This document shows, in pieces, positions 33,293-41,499 of a DNA stretch of 64,000 bases. The notes below the pieces were generated by a model. That model was not told where the DNA came from and did not search any database. It was given only the letters and a program-made list of their open reading frames with translations. Numbering within the stretch: the first letter of the stretch is position 1; each line of letters opens with the position of its first letter. The stretch spans positions 698,750 to 762,749 of the forward strand of contig JAUIJL010000002.1 of the NCBI GenBank assembly GCA_030431255.1, read 5' to 3'. A program made the translations under genes and the position numbers. The stretch comes from Thermoanaerobaculia bacterium (GTDB taxonomy: Bacteria; Acidobacteriota; Thermoanaerobaculia; Multivoradales; J023).

Positions 33293-34294
33293 TCAGACAC
33301 CCGCCGCCGATTCGGCCATCTCTGCTTGCACGGTGCGGATCAGTCGGCTCGGGATGTGATTCCCCCGGGGACGAATCCAACGGCGCAGCGACACCGAAGC
33401 CACCAGCTGGGAGAGAAGATCCAGCTCCCGCGCGCGCATGGATCGGTCCGGGAATCCGGGCACGGCCAGATTGGCCGCCAGCCTCACCACGGATTCCGCG
33501 GCGCCGGCGGAGAACACCCCCTCCGACTCCCCCTCGTCCGGCTCGCCCTGTAAGAAATAGATCGCGGCCAACGGCAGAGGTCCCGCTGGAATCGAGCTTT
33601 CGTCCAGATCGAAGTGGCGCTTGGACCAATCCGGGGTAAGCCTGGGCAAGGCTTCCTCACTGCCGAAAAGCATCTCCGCCGACTCGGGCCAAAGACGCAA
33701 GCGGAATCCGTCGGCGAACACGCCGAAGGTTCCGTCGGCCCGGCGACGAATCACCGAGGTGTCATCGGCCAGGACCCGAAAACCCGAAAGGGCGAAGGCC
33801 GCGGCGGTGGTGGACTTTCCCGCTTGCGGCGGGCCGACAAAGAGCACCGCCCGATCGTCGACCACCACCGAGCTGGCGTGCAACGGCAGCAGGCCTCGGA
33901 GGCGAAGGATCAGGCCCAGCACCGGGCCACCGAGGTAGATCGCCGTATTCTGGAGGTTGGAGGTGGTGGGCCATCGAGCCCACACCTGGGTGCCGTCGGC
34001 CGACAGCCAGAATACCGTGTGGTCGGTGTAGGAGAATCGGAAGAGGCGACCGAGCTCGGAGGTTTCCGCCCCATCGATGACGAGCAGCGGCCTACTGCTG
34101 CTGTCGAGCACGGAGCCGTCCAAGACGCGCCTCCAATGGGATCCCGCTGGGATCGGCGGCCCTTCACCAAAGACAATGTTCAGGGGGGTGGGGTCAACGG
34201 GTCGGTGAGAGCGATCCGGCAGAAGCCCGGGCAACGGATGGCTGCTGACCAGGCTCAAGCCACAGCTTGTGTAGCGATGGAGCTCAGAACCCAC
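33293..34294 (-). CDS. HPr kinase-like P-loop protein (RiPP-locus kinase)
   Basis: 333 aa, GTG start overlapping the precursor peptide stop by 11 bp. An N-terminal region of ~130 residues is followed by an HprK-like core: LLPLHASSVVVDD, Walker A GPPQAGKST (154-162) and the Asp-Asp motif LADDTSVI (175-182). HprK-like kinases occur in paeninodin-type lasso clusters, where they phosphorylate the peptide C-terminus. The same role is plausible here, but the C-terminal end of this peptide (KTGGF) has Thr70 and no terminal Ser. Tight overlap with precursor and methyltransferase indicates one operon. Confidence 0.8.
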   Translation of the reverse strand: MGSELHRYTSCGLSLVSSHPLPGLLPDRSHRPVDPTPLNIVFGEGPPIPAGSHWRRVLDGSVLDSSSRPLLVIDGAETSELGRLFRFSYTDHTVFWLSADGTQVWARWPTTSNLQNTAIYLGGPVLGLILRLRGLLPLHASSVVVDDRAVLFVGPPQAGKSTTAAAFALSGFRVLADDTSVIRRRADGTFGVFADGFRLRLWPESAEMLFGSEEALPRLTPDWSKRHFDLDESSIPAGPLPLAAIYFLQGEPDEGESEGVFSAGAAESVVRLAANLAVPGFPDRSMRARELDLLSQLVASVSLRRWIRPRGNHIPSRLIRTVQAEMAESAAGV

Positions 34295-34505
34295 CGGTCT
34301 TGAGGATCATCGGCCCGATCACCATGCCGTCCGCGTTGCCCATCAAAGAATTCAGGGTCTGGGTGATCTGACGGATGTCGCCGTAGGCCAAAAGCTCCGG
34401 GGAAACGTAGGGTTTTCGAGTCGAGCCGGCGACCGCCGCCCTCGTGTCCTCACTTGGAGGTGGTTCCGCTAACCGTTTTTCAGATATTCCCATCTGACTT
34501 CGCAT
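34284..34505 (-). CDS. Candidate RiPP (lasso-like) precursor peptide
   Basis: 73 aa (ATG at 34505; a second ATG at 34493 would give 69 aa; neither has a strong ribosome site). Residues 33-42 read YVSPELLAYG, an exact match to the lasso leader recognition motif Y-x2-P-x-L-x3-G bound by PqqD-type B1 proteins, followed by Thr48 and Thr50. The only acidic residue after the leader is Asp59. If Thr50 is the usual -2 Thr, the core starts at Asn52 and Asp59 is ring residue 8. Starting at Leu51 or Ser53 would give a 9- or 7-membered ring. Core N-terminal Gly is absent, which is unusual. Core tail: MVIGPMILKTGGF. Confidence 0.7.
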   Translation of the reverse strand: MRSQMGISEKRLAEPPPSEDTRAAVAGSTRKPYVSPELLAYGDIRQITQTLNSLMGNADGMVIGPMILKTGGF

Positions 34506-34543
34506 CCGGAAGGAGACTTAACCCACAAATAAGGTGATGTCCG

Positions 34544-34564
34544 ATCAAGTCTGCAGCACTTGAT
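34544..34564 (-). promoter_or_regulatory. Leader-RNA hairpin upstream of the precursor gene
   Basis: ATCAAGT / ACTTGAT (7-bp stem, 7-nt loop) in the untranslated leader about 40 nt before the precursor start. Without a T-run it is not a terminator; it may stabilise the short mRNA or affect translation. Confidence 0.45.
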
Positions 34565-34696
34565 TCGATCATTCGATCGCGGGCGATTTTAAATTCCTCT
34601 CCTCGGACTTCCAATTCTTAGGCCGGCTCCGACCCGAGATCGGATCCAACTACGCACACATACCGCGAAGAGGACATCAGCGCTTAACCCTAAAGT

Positions 34697-34725
34697 AGCA
34701 TAAATGAAGGAAAATCACACCTCAA
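34697..34725 (-). promoter_or_regulatory. Candidate sigma70 promoter for the precursor-kinase-methyltransferase unit
   Basis: On the minus strand TTGAGG (34720-34725) and TATGCT (34697-34702) are separated by exactly 17 nt, in an AT-rich 258-bp gap between the cyclase-like gene and the precursor. This would give an untranslated leader of ~185 nt and separate expression of the precursor from the enzymes upstream. Confidence 0.5.
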
Positions 34726-34763
34726 CGGAAATCCGCCCAACTCTTGCTCACGCTCTCCGCGCC

Positions 34764-36713
34764 TCACGATAGCTCATCGCCGGCGCGAGCGGCCCAAGCG
34801 GCGAAATTCAGCGGCCGACGCCAAGCCGCACTCACCGACCACCGATTTCGACGTCCACCACTTTGATGTCTACCACCTTGATGTCCACCGCCGGCCGGAG
34901 CTTGCCGCTCGAGCTCCTCGAGCAGCACATCGGTCCGGATGTAGCACCGGATCTCCGGCTCCATGTGTAGCCAAGTCTCCAGCAGCTCTCGGAGGGGACG
35001 ACCCTCGGGATGTTTGGGATCCCCGACTTGGGGGCTTTTCGGCCGTTTCAGCACCACAACCGGCAATCGCCCGGCCATGGCCTTGCGCAGCAGGTGTTTA
35101 TCGATACACCAAGGCGAGGTCGGAGCCGACAGCGCTCGATCAACCACCCTGTGATCGAAGAAGGGGTGTCGGCGCTCCAAGGGCAAACCGCGATTGCCGG
35201 CGTCCACCCGTTCAAAGACGTGGCTCCATTGAAGATCAAAGGTATAACGCAAAGCCTCGGGACGTCTGAGACGTCGGTCTGGGCCGCCCTTACCGGCTTT
35301 GCGCGCCTCGACGGCGAGCTCGGCTCCGTCTCGGAATGCGGGGGATTGCCGCCGCCACCGATCCTCGGCGTCGAGCCCGCGGGCGAAGTCCGGATCCAGC
35401 CACCGGGGAAAACCTTGTCGCCAATGCCGTCGCGCTCGATGCATCTCCCAAGACGACCACAATCCCATCGGCGGCAGCTTGCCCACCGCCAGAAGGCTTC
35501 TCCAGATGTCGAGCACGGCGGCGCCCCAATGACCGCCGGCCAGCCGCCGACACCAGAGACCCCTCTCCGGCAAAAGGAGAGGGTCTCCTCCCCAGCCGGT
35601 CAGCACGACCTTCGAGCTCTCGAGCACGTCGAGGTCGAAGTCGTGGTAAATCGCGTCCACCATGGGATCGCCCGGCATGGGCGACCAGGGCAGCTCCTGC
35701 CATCGATCAAAAAGAGCGTAGGCATCCATGGACCTGCGACGGTGGGGTATGCCCAGGAATTCCGCGGTCTGCGCCGCCAGCTCCCCCTCTCGATCCTCGA
35801 TCGCCCGCTCATAGAACAAGGTGTAAGCCCGCGGGCGTAGCTCCAGGTCACACGCCATGGCAGCCAAGGAGGTGGAGTCCAGGCCGCCGCTCATGGAAAT
35901 GGCGATCGACTCGCCTTCCCGTGCCCGGGCTCGTACCGCGTCGCGCAAGGCGGCTCGAAAATCTTCGATCCGCTCCTCCGGGTCCATGGGCTCGGAGCTC
36001 AGGCTCTTCCAAGGCTCGTGGAACCGTACCGACCGGCGCGTGCCGCCTTTCCTCAACCCATCGCCTTGCCAGATCACCACGTGGCCTGGCGGCACCCGAC
36101 GGATTCCACGCCAAATCGTGCCGTCTGGCTCGAAATTGCTGTCGAATAGGAGGTAATCCAAAACACCGACCGGATCCTTCTCAACCCCGACCTCGGGGTG
36201 GGCGAGGATCGGCGCCAAGCTATTGCTGACCACGACGCCGGACGACAGCTCGGCGAAATAGAGCGGGCGCACGCCAAAATGATCCCGCGCCGCCGCCAGC
36301 ATGCGAGAGCTCGGATCCCAGACCACGAAGGAGAAGTCTCCGTGCAAATAGGCTGGACACTCACTGCCTAGGGCGCTCCAAGCGGCGGCTACCCATTGCC
36401 CATCGCAGGCCCCACGGGGCAGCGAAACACCCGCCCGCTCCAATCGGATCGACAGCTCTCGGCGGCAGTCCAGGCGCACATCGGCGACGGTCATCAGCCC
36501 ACGCCACTGAATTACCCCTTGATCGGCCGGCTCAGCTGGATGGCCGGTGTCCAGCCGGGTTTCGATCATATGCACGGGCCCCGACGACAGATGATCGACG
36601 CCATCCGGCGCCCGGGCCTTCAGAAGATCCGTAGCCCGCTCCAGGAAACGTCGATCACCGGAGCCGTGATCAGCGCTCTGTCGATGAGCGTAGAGGGCCA
36701 AAATTCCCGACAC
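34764..36713 (-). CDS. Asparagine synthetase-like macrolactam synthetase (lasso cyclase type)
   Basis: 649 aa, GTG start 9 nt after the PqqD gene stop. N-terminal Ntn amidotransferase-like domain (residues 1-~210; GDFSFVVWDP, AARDHFGVRPLYF), then the ATP-pyrophosphatase domain with SMSGGLDSTS (SGGLDS at 275-280). The protein begins Met-Ser-Gly-Ile: the Cys2 nucleophile of glutamine-dependent Asn synthetases is Ser. Without it the enzyme cannot draw ammonia from glutamine, as expected for McjC-type lasso cyclases that adenylate an Asp/Glu side chain for attack by the peptide N-terminus. The last ~45 residues are Gly/His/Arg-rich. Pairing with the PqqD and precursor genes supports peptide cyclisation. 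Confidence 0.82.
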   Translation of the reverse strand: MSGILALYAHRQSADHGSGDRRFLERATDLLKARAPDGVDHLSSGPVHMIETRLDTGHPAEPADQGVIQWRGLMTVADVRLDCRRELSIRLERAGVSLPRGACDGQWVAAAWSALGSECPAYLHGDFSFVVWDPSSRMLAAARDHFGVRPLYFAELSSGVVVSNSLAPILAHPEVGVEKDPVGVLDYLLFDSNFEPDGTIWRGIRRVPPGHVVIWQGDGLRKGGTRRSVRFHEPWKSLSSEPMDPEERIEDFRAALRDAVRARAREGESIAISMSGGLDSTSLAAMACDLELRPRAYTLFYERAIEDREGELAAQTAEFLGIPHRRRSMDAYALFDRWQELPWSPMPGDPMVDAIYHDFDLDVLESSKVVLTGWGGDPLLLPERGLWCRRLAGGHWGAAVLDIWRSLLAVGKLPPMGLWSSWEMHRARRHWRQGFPRWLDPDFARGLDAEDRWRRQSPAFRDGAELAVEARKAGKGGPDRRLRRPEALRYTFDLQWSHVFERVDAGNRGLPLERRHPFFDHRVVDRALSAPTSPWCIDKHLLRKAMAGRLPVVVLKRPKSPQVGDPKHPEGRPLRELLETWLHMEPEIRCYIRTDVLLEELERQAPAGGGHQGGRHQSGGRRNRWSVSAAWRRPLNFAAWAARAGDELS

Positions 36714-36722
36714 GCCGTGGAC

Positions 36723-37202
36723 TCACTCCGCTGGAGCGTCGAGGACCGAAGTCGGAGGAACCGCCGGGCGGATCAGGCCTTGACTCGCCAGCTGGTCGAT
36801 CAGCTCGTCGACGTCGGACCGCAACCGTTGCTCGTCCACCTCGAATTCCGGCAACAAGGTCTCGACGATCGGCCCCGGCTCACCGTAGGTCTCCAGCAAT
36901 TGCCAAATTCGCACCCCCATTGGATTGAGGCCGAAATAACGCTGAGACGACATATCCAGGATCACCGCCTCGTCTTCGAGGAGGCGAAAGAGAGCATCGG
37001 GAGACACCGCCCAACGGCCATTGGAGGGGTTCGTTGGGGGGCTCAGCGGCCGAGATCCGCTCGGAGCTTGAGGATCCCCGAGGGGCTTGCCTTGTGTTGT
37101 CGTTTTTTTCTCTGACATTCCATCGGCTTTCAGAAAAGTGGCGACGGGTCGCGGAGCCTGAGTGGCTTTGAGCATCGCGACTTGCGAATGGGCCAGACGC
37201 AT
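36723..37202 (-). CDS. PqqD-family RiPP recognition protein (B1 type)
   Basis: Up to 159 aa; the start is uncertain (ATG at 37202, 37175 or 37118, none with a clear ribosome site). The first ~60 residues are low-complexity Ser/Pro/Thr. The folded part (~62-150) is a PqqD winged helix: LFRLLEDEAVILDMSSQRYFGLNPMGVRIWQLLE (in parts) and VDEQRLRSDVDELIDQLASQGLI. PqqD-like domains bind leader peptides and deliver them to modifying enzymes; in lasso loci this is protein B1. First gene of the RiPP run, followed at once by the cyclase-like gene. Confidence 0.82.
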   Translation of the reverse strand: MRLAHSQVAMLKATQAPRPVATFLKADGMSEKKTTTQGKPLGDPQAPSGSRPLSPPTNPSNGRWAVSPDALFRLLEDEAVILDMSSQRYFGLNPMGVRIWQLLETYGEPGPIVETLLPEFEVDEQRLRSDVDELIDQLASQGLIRPAVPPTSVLDAPAE

Positions 37203-37374
37203 ACTAAACTGGCATAGCTAGTGGAATTGTTCAACCTATGTCCCCCGAAATCAGGCTTCTCAGGATGCTCACCATTCTGTCGAGGCACCACGCGCGGGGA
37301 CTAGCTCGACCCGAAGAGCCCGGGGCCTTCCAGGGATGAGACGGGCAGAAGAACGGGTAGAACAAGTCGACACG

Positions 37375-37422
37375 GAAACGCTCCGACTGAAACGCTCTGA
37401 CTGAAACGCTCCGACTGAAACC
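37375..37422. repeat. 14-bp tandem repeat (~3.4 copies)
   Basis: gaaacgctccgact at 37375, 37389 (one change) and 37403, with a partial copy to 37422. It ends 17 nt before the ATG of the IPTL-CTERM gene, in its probable leader. Same period as the unrelated array at 13531. Confidence 0.9.
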
Positions 37423-37439
37423 TTGAGATGGAAGCACCG

Positions 37440-38273
37440 ATGCGCTCAAACAAGCTGCCCTTGGCCTTAGCTCTCGTGATCACGATCCTCTCGTTGGCGA
37501 CCCAACCCGTGCTCGCCGGTGTGGTCGGCATGAGATTGTCGGTCACCCAGATTGACCAGGGCACGGGTCAAGTCGATTTTGACGCCACCGCTTTCATGCC
37601 GAGCTCTCCGCCCGAGATTCAAATCGGCGACGAGATCGACCGCACGATCGCCTTCACTTACACCACGGTGCTCGGCAACTACTACGGCCTCGGCAGCGTC
37701 AACTACCTGATCCAGGTGGGCTCTCGGTCGGACTTCAACACCAATCCCCATCCGGCGATCGTCTACGGCGACGGCGACACCGTGCCCCTGGCTACCCTCG
37801 CGTGGATCGGTGGCGTCGAGGTTGATGGAACCACCTACCAGGGCTACCGCGGCTCCTTCAGTCATACCTACATGACCGAAGGCACCTACGACCTCAGGGT
37901 ATTTGCCGGCCCCGACGGTGAGAGCGGCAACCCGGGGCTCGGCCCGGCCACCGAAGCTCCCGTGGTCGGCAACCCCATTGTCGGCGGCTTGACCAACGTT
38001 TTTTCAGTGTCCCGCTTCGTCGCACCCACCAGCGACACGGGCAATCCGGTGGTCAACTTGCAGTCGTCTTCGGTGTTCAACTATCCGAATACGGTGCGTT
38101 ACATCACCGCCCGAACCTTCCTCAACCTGGGCGACACCACCACCATGACCACGACGACCCCACCGGGTGGTGATGACGGCATCATCGAGGTGCCGACCCT
38201 CGACAGCTATTGGATGCTCGCCCTGGCAGCGATCCTCGGATTGAGCGGCGCCTTCCTGATTCGTCGACGTTAG
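37440..38273 (+). CDS. Exported IPTL-CTERM sorting-signal protein
   Basis: 277 aa from an ATG at 37440 (an ATG at 37428 is also in frame; GGAAG precedes the later one). Signal peptide MRSNKLPLALALVITILSLA...VLAG, a beta-rich body of unknown function, a Thr-rich TTTMTTTTPPGG linker, and a C-terminal VPTLDSYWMLALAAILGLSG + AFLIRRR. That tripartite end (PTL motif, transmembrane helix, Arg cluster) is the IPTL-CTERM signal, processed by exosortase-type enzymes in other bacteria. No exosortase gene is in the window. Converges with meaB, the two stops overlapping. Confidence 0.82.
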   Translation: MRSNKLPLALALVITILSLATQPVLAGVVGMRLSVTQIDQGTGQVDFDATAFMPSSPPEIQIGDEIDRTIAFTYTTVLGNYYGLGSVNYLIQVGSRSDFNTNPHPAIVYGDGDTVPLATLAWIGGVEVDGTTYQGYRGSFSHTYMTEGTYDLRVFAGPDGESGNPGLGPATEAPVVGNPIVGGLTNVFSVSRFVAPTSDTGNPVVNLQSSSVFNYPNTVRYITARTFLNLGDTTTMTTTTPPGGDDGIIEVPTLDSYWMLALAAILGLSGAFLIRRR

Positions 38274-39271
38274 GTCGTCTGACCGCCCTGGTCCCCAGCG
38301 AAGCGAGCGAGCAGCTCCGTGGCGGCCCACGTGGGTGTTTTCTGTCCACCGGCCACCCGGCTCTCCATGTCTGGTAGATCACGGACTACCGACGGGCTGC
38401 TCTTAAAAGAGGCCATCAGCCGCTCCTGCACCAGCGACCACATCCAGTTCAACTGTTGGCGGCTTCGCTTCCGGCTCAGGGCGTCGGACTTCTCGAGTAT
38501 GGATCGATGGGCCTCCACCGCCGACCAAACCTCTTGCAAGCCGTCACCGGTCAGCCCGCTGCAAGTGAGCACCGGGGGCATCCACTCGGATCGGCCGTGG
38601 CGGATCAGCTTCAGGCCCGACTCGTATTCGACCCGAGCCCGCCGCGCGGCGATTTGGTGCTCGCCTTCGGCCTTATTGACCGCGACCACGTCGATCAGCT
38701 CCAAAATGCCGCGCTTGATGCCCTGAAGCTCGTCGCCCGCACCGGGTAAGAGCAAGAGCAGGACCGAATCGACCATTTCCGCCACCACGATCTCGCTCTG
38801 CCCCACGCCCACGGTTTCCACCAGGATCACGTCGTATCCGGCAGCTTCGCACAACAGCATGGATTCACGGGTCTTGCGCGCCACCCCACCCAACGAGCCG
38901 GCGGCCGGAGACGGTCGCACGAAGGCTTGGGGATGCACCGACAGCCGATTCATGCGCGTTTTGTCGCCCAGGATCGAGCCACCGGAGACACTGCTCGACG
39001 GATCTACCGCCAGCACGGCCGGCCGAAATCCGCCGTCCGCCAGGAATACACCCAAGCTCTCGATGAAGGTGGATTTGCCCACACCGGGCACGCCGGTAAT
39101 GCCCAGACGGATGGCCGAGCCGGTTTGGGGAAGCAGCCGTTGCAGCAGCTCTTGGGCCTGCTCTTGGTGCTGGGTCCGATTGGATTCCACCAGCGTGATG
39201 GCTCGTCCGAGCAGCGCCCGATCTCCGTTCAGCACCCCGTCGACCAATTGCTCGACGGTAGGACGGCTCAC
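38270..39271 (-). CDS. meaB: Methylmalonyl-CoA mutase-associated GTPase MeaB
   Basis: 333 aa. G3E-family P-loop GTPase: Walker [57 protein letters not shown] (switch and Walker B) and the base-specificity motif VVAVNKAEG. MeaB (ArgK/MMAA) gates B12 loading and protects methylmalonyl-CoA mutase. The start overlaps the mutB stop by 4 bp, so the three genes form one coupled operon. Confidence 0.95.
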   Translation of the reverse strand: MSRPTVEQLVDGVLNGDRALLGRAITLVESNRTQHQEQAQELLQRLLPQTGSAIRLGITGVPGVGKSTFIESLGVFLADGGFRPAVLAVDPSSSVSGGSILGDKTRMNRLSVHPQAFVRPSPAAGSLGGVARKTRESMLLCEAAGYDVILVETVGVGQSEIVVAEMVDSVLLLLLPGAGDELQGIKRGILELIDVVAVNKAEGEHQIAARRARVEYESGLKLIRHGRSEWMPPVLTCSGLTGDGLQEVWSAVEAHRSILEKSDALSRKRSRQQLNWMWSLVQERLMASFKSSPSVVRDLPDMESRVAGGQKTPTWAATELLARFAGDQGGQTT

Positions 39272-41499
39272 ACCGGGCCTCCGAGCTCCAGCTCGAGGGC
39301 CTCGCCCAGCTCCAGCAGCAGCTTTTCCGCCGCCGTCGGGATGACCGTTCCCGGCCCGAAAATGGCCGCCGCGCCGGCCTCGCGCAGGGCGGGATAGTCC
39401 CCTGGGGGAATCACCCCACCGACCACCACCATGATGTCTTCTCGGCCTAGCTCCGCCAGATGTCGGCGCAGGGCCGGAACCAACGTGAGGTGACCGGCCG
39501 CCAGGGAGCTGACCCCGACCACATGGACGTCGTTCTCCACCGCTTGGCGGGCGGTCTCCTCGGGAGTCTGGAAAAGGGGGCCGATGTCGACGTCGAAACC
39601 GAGATCCACGAAGGCGGTGGCGATCACTTTTTGGCCACGGTCGTGACCGTCTTGACCCATCTTCGCCACCAACAATCGGGGTCTGCGCCCTTCTTGCTCC
39701 GCGAATCGATCCGACAGCCCGCGCACCCGCAAGATGGTTTGATCCTCGTTTCCCATGGCGTCGCTATATACCCCGGCGATCGATTGGATATTGGCTTGGT
39801 GGCGGCCCCAGACCGTGGCCAGAGCCTCGCTGATCTCCCCCACCGTGGCCCCGGAACGCGCCGCTTCGACGGCGAGCTGCAGCAGGTTGGCATCGCCACT
39901 ATCGTCCGCGGCACAGGCGCCGAGCGCCGCCAGCTCGCGTTTCACCCGATCGCCGTCGCGCTCCCGTTTGAGCTTCTCCAGGCGGGCGATCTGAGCCTCA
40001 CGCACCGCGGAGTTGTCCACTTGCAGGACCTCGAGGGCCTCTTCCTCCGTCGGCCTGAATTTGTTGACCCCGACCACCGTTTGCCGACCGGAATCGATCA
40101 GGGCTTGGGTTCGCGCCGCCGCCTCTTCGATTCGCAGCTTCGGCAACCCCGAATCCACGGCCTTGGCCATGCCGCCCATGGCCTCCACCTCTTCGATGTG
40201 GGACCACGCCCGCCGCGCCAGCTCGTGGGTCAGCCTCTCGACGTAGTAGCTGCCGCCCCAAGGATCGATCAGCTTGCAGCTGTCGGTCTCGTGTTGCAAG
40301 AAGAGCTGAGTGTTGCGGGCGATGCGAGCCGAGAAGTCCGTGGGCAAGGCCAAGGCTTCGTCGAGGGAGTTGGTGTGCAGGGATTGGGTGTGCCCGTGCA
40401 CCGCGGCCATGGCTTCGACGCAGGTTCGGGTCACATTGTTGTACACGTCCTGGGCGGTCAGCGACCAGCCGGAGGTCTGGCAGTGGGTGCGCAACGCCAT
40501 GGACTTCGGATTCTTGGGATCGAATCCCTTCACCAGCTTGGCCCACAGCAGCCGAGCCGCCCGCAGCTTCGCCACTTCCATGAAGTAGTTCATGCCGATG
40601 GCGAAGAAGAACGATAAGCGGGGCGCAAAGGCGTCGATACCGAGACCCGACTCCAGCCCCGTGCGGATGTATTGCAGACCGTCGGCCAGGGTGTAGCCGA
40701 GCTCCAGGTCCGCCGTAGCCCCGGCCTCTTGCATGTGGTAGCCGGAGATGGAGATGGAGTTGAACTTCGGCATGTGGGCCGAGGTGAATTTGAAAATGTC
40801 GGCGATGATCCGCATCGACGCGGCGGGCGGATAAATATAGGTATTGCGGACCAAGAATTCCTTGAGGATGTCGTTCTGAATCGTGCCCGTCAGCTGCTCG
40901 GGACGGACCCCCTGCTCCTCCGCTGCCACGATGTAGAGGGCCAAAATCGGCAGAACCGCTCCGTTCATGGTCATCGACACGGACATCCGATCCAAAGGAA
41001 TGCGATCGAAAAGGATGCGCATATCCTCGATGGAGTCGATCGCCACGCCGGCCATGCCCACATCGCCGGTCACCCGGGGATGGTCCGAGTCGTAGCCGCG
41101 GTGGGTCGCCAAATCGAAGGCGATCGACAGCCCGCGCTGGCCCGCCGCCAAGTTACGACGGTAGAACGCGTTGGACTGCTCGGCCGTGGAGAAGCCGGCA
41201 TATTGGCGCACCGTCCAAGGACGACGCACGTACATGGTGGAATAGGGTCCACGCAGGAAGGGAGGCAGCCCCGGGAAGGTCTCCAAGTGATCCACGGGCT
41301 GCAGATCGGATGCGCTGTAGGCCGGCGCCACATCCACCTGCTCTGCCGTCCGCCAGCGGGCTCCCTGGGCGGTGAGGTGCCCGTCGTGATCTGGGGCGAC
41401 CCGCCGGCGCCAGCTCGCTTCCTCCCCCGCTCCGAGGGCGCCATCGACATTCGGAGCACTGAAATACGGCATCTCCTCAAAATTCCACACCGGACACAT
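39268..41499 (-). CDS. mutB: Methylmalonyl-CoA mutase, large (catalytic) subunit
   Basis: 743 aa. TIM-barrel domain with [58 protein letters not shown] and [24 protein letters not shown] (in parts), plus a C-terminal B12-binding domain with the base-off signature D-G-H-D-R-G ([18 protein letters not shown]). Interconverts succinyl-CoA and R-methylmalonyl-CoA, as in propionate and branched-chain degradation. The ATG overlaps the mutA stop (ATGA). Confidence 0.97.
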   Translation of the reverse strand: MCPVWNFEEMPYFSAPNVDGALGAGEEASWRRRVAPDHDGHLTAQGARWRTAEQVDVAPAYSASDLQPVDHLETFPGLPPFLRGPYSTMYVRRPWTVRQYAGFSTAEQSNAFYRRNLAAGQRGLSIAFDLATHRGYDSDHPRVTGDVGMAGVAIDSIEDMRILFDRIPLDRMSVSMTMNGAVLPILALYIVAAEEQGVRPEQLTGTIQNDILKEFLVRNTYIYPPAASMRIIADIFKFTSAHMPKFNSISISGYHMQEAGATADLELGYTLADGLQYIRTGLESGLGIDAFAPRLSFFFAIGMNYFMEVAKLRAARLLWAKLVKGFDPKNPKSMALRTHCQTSGWSLTAQDVYNNVTRTCVEAMAAVHGHTQSLHTNSLDEALALPTDFSARIARNTQLFLQHETDSCKLIDPWGGSYYVERLTHELARRAWSHIEEVEAMGGMAKAVDSGLPKLRIEEAAARTQALIDSGRQTVVGVNKFRPTEEEALEVLQVDNSAVREAQIARLEKLKRERDGDRVKRELAALGACAADDSGDANLLQLAVEAARSGATVGEISEALATVWGRHQANIQSIAGVYSDAMGNEDQTILRVRGLSDRFAEQEGRRPRLLVAKMGQDGHDRGQKVIATAFVDLGFDVDIGPLFQTPEETARQAVENDVHVVGVSSLAAGHLTLVPALRRHLAELGREDIMVVVGGVIPPGDYPALREAGAAAIFGPGTVIPTAAEKLLLELGEALELELGGPV

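Noticed and set aside
33291..33629. N-terminal extension of the methyltransferase frame
   Set aside because: It would overlap the kinase gene by over 300 bp and is Arg/Gly/Ser-rich; the PRMT helix begins right at the GTG at 33290.
34621..34680. 19-codon frame in the precursor leader
   Set aside because: No ribosome site and no leader or core features; judged chance.
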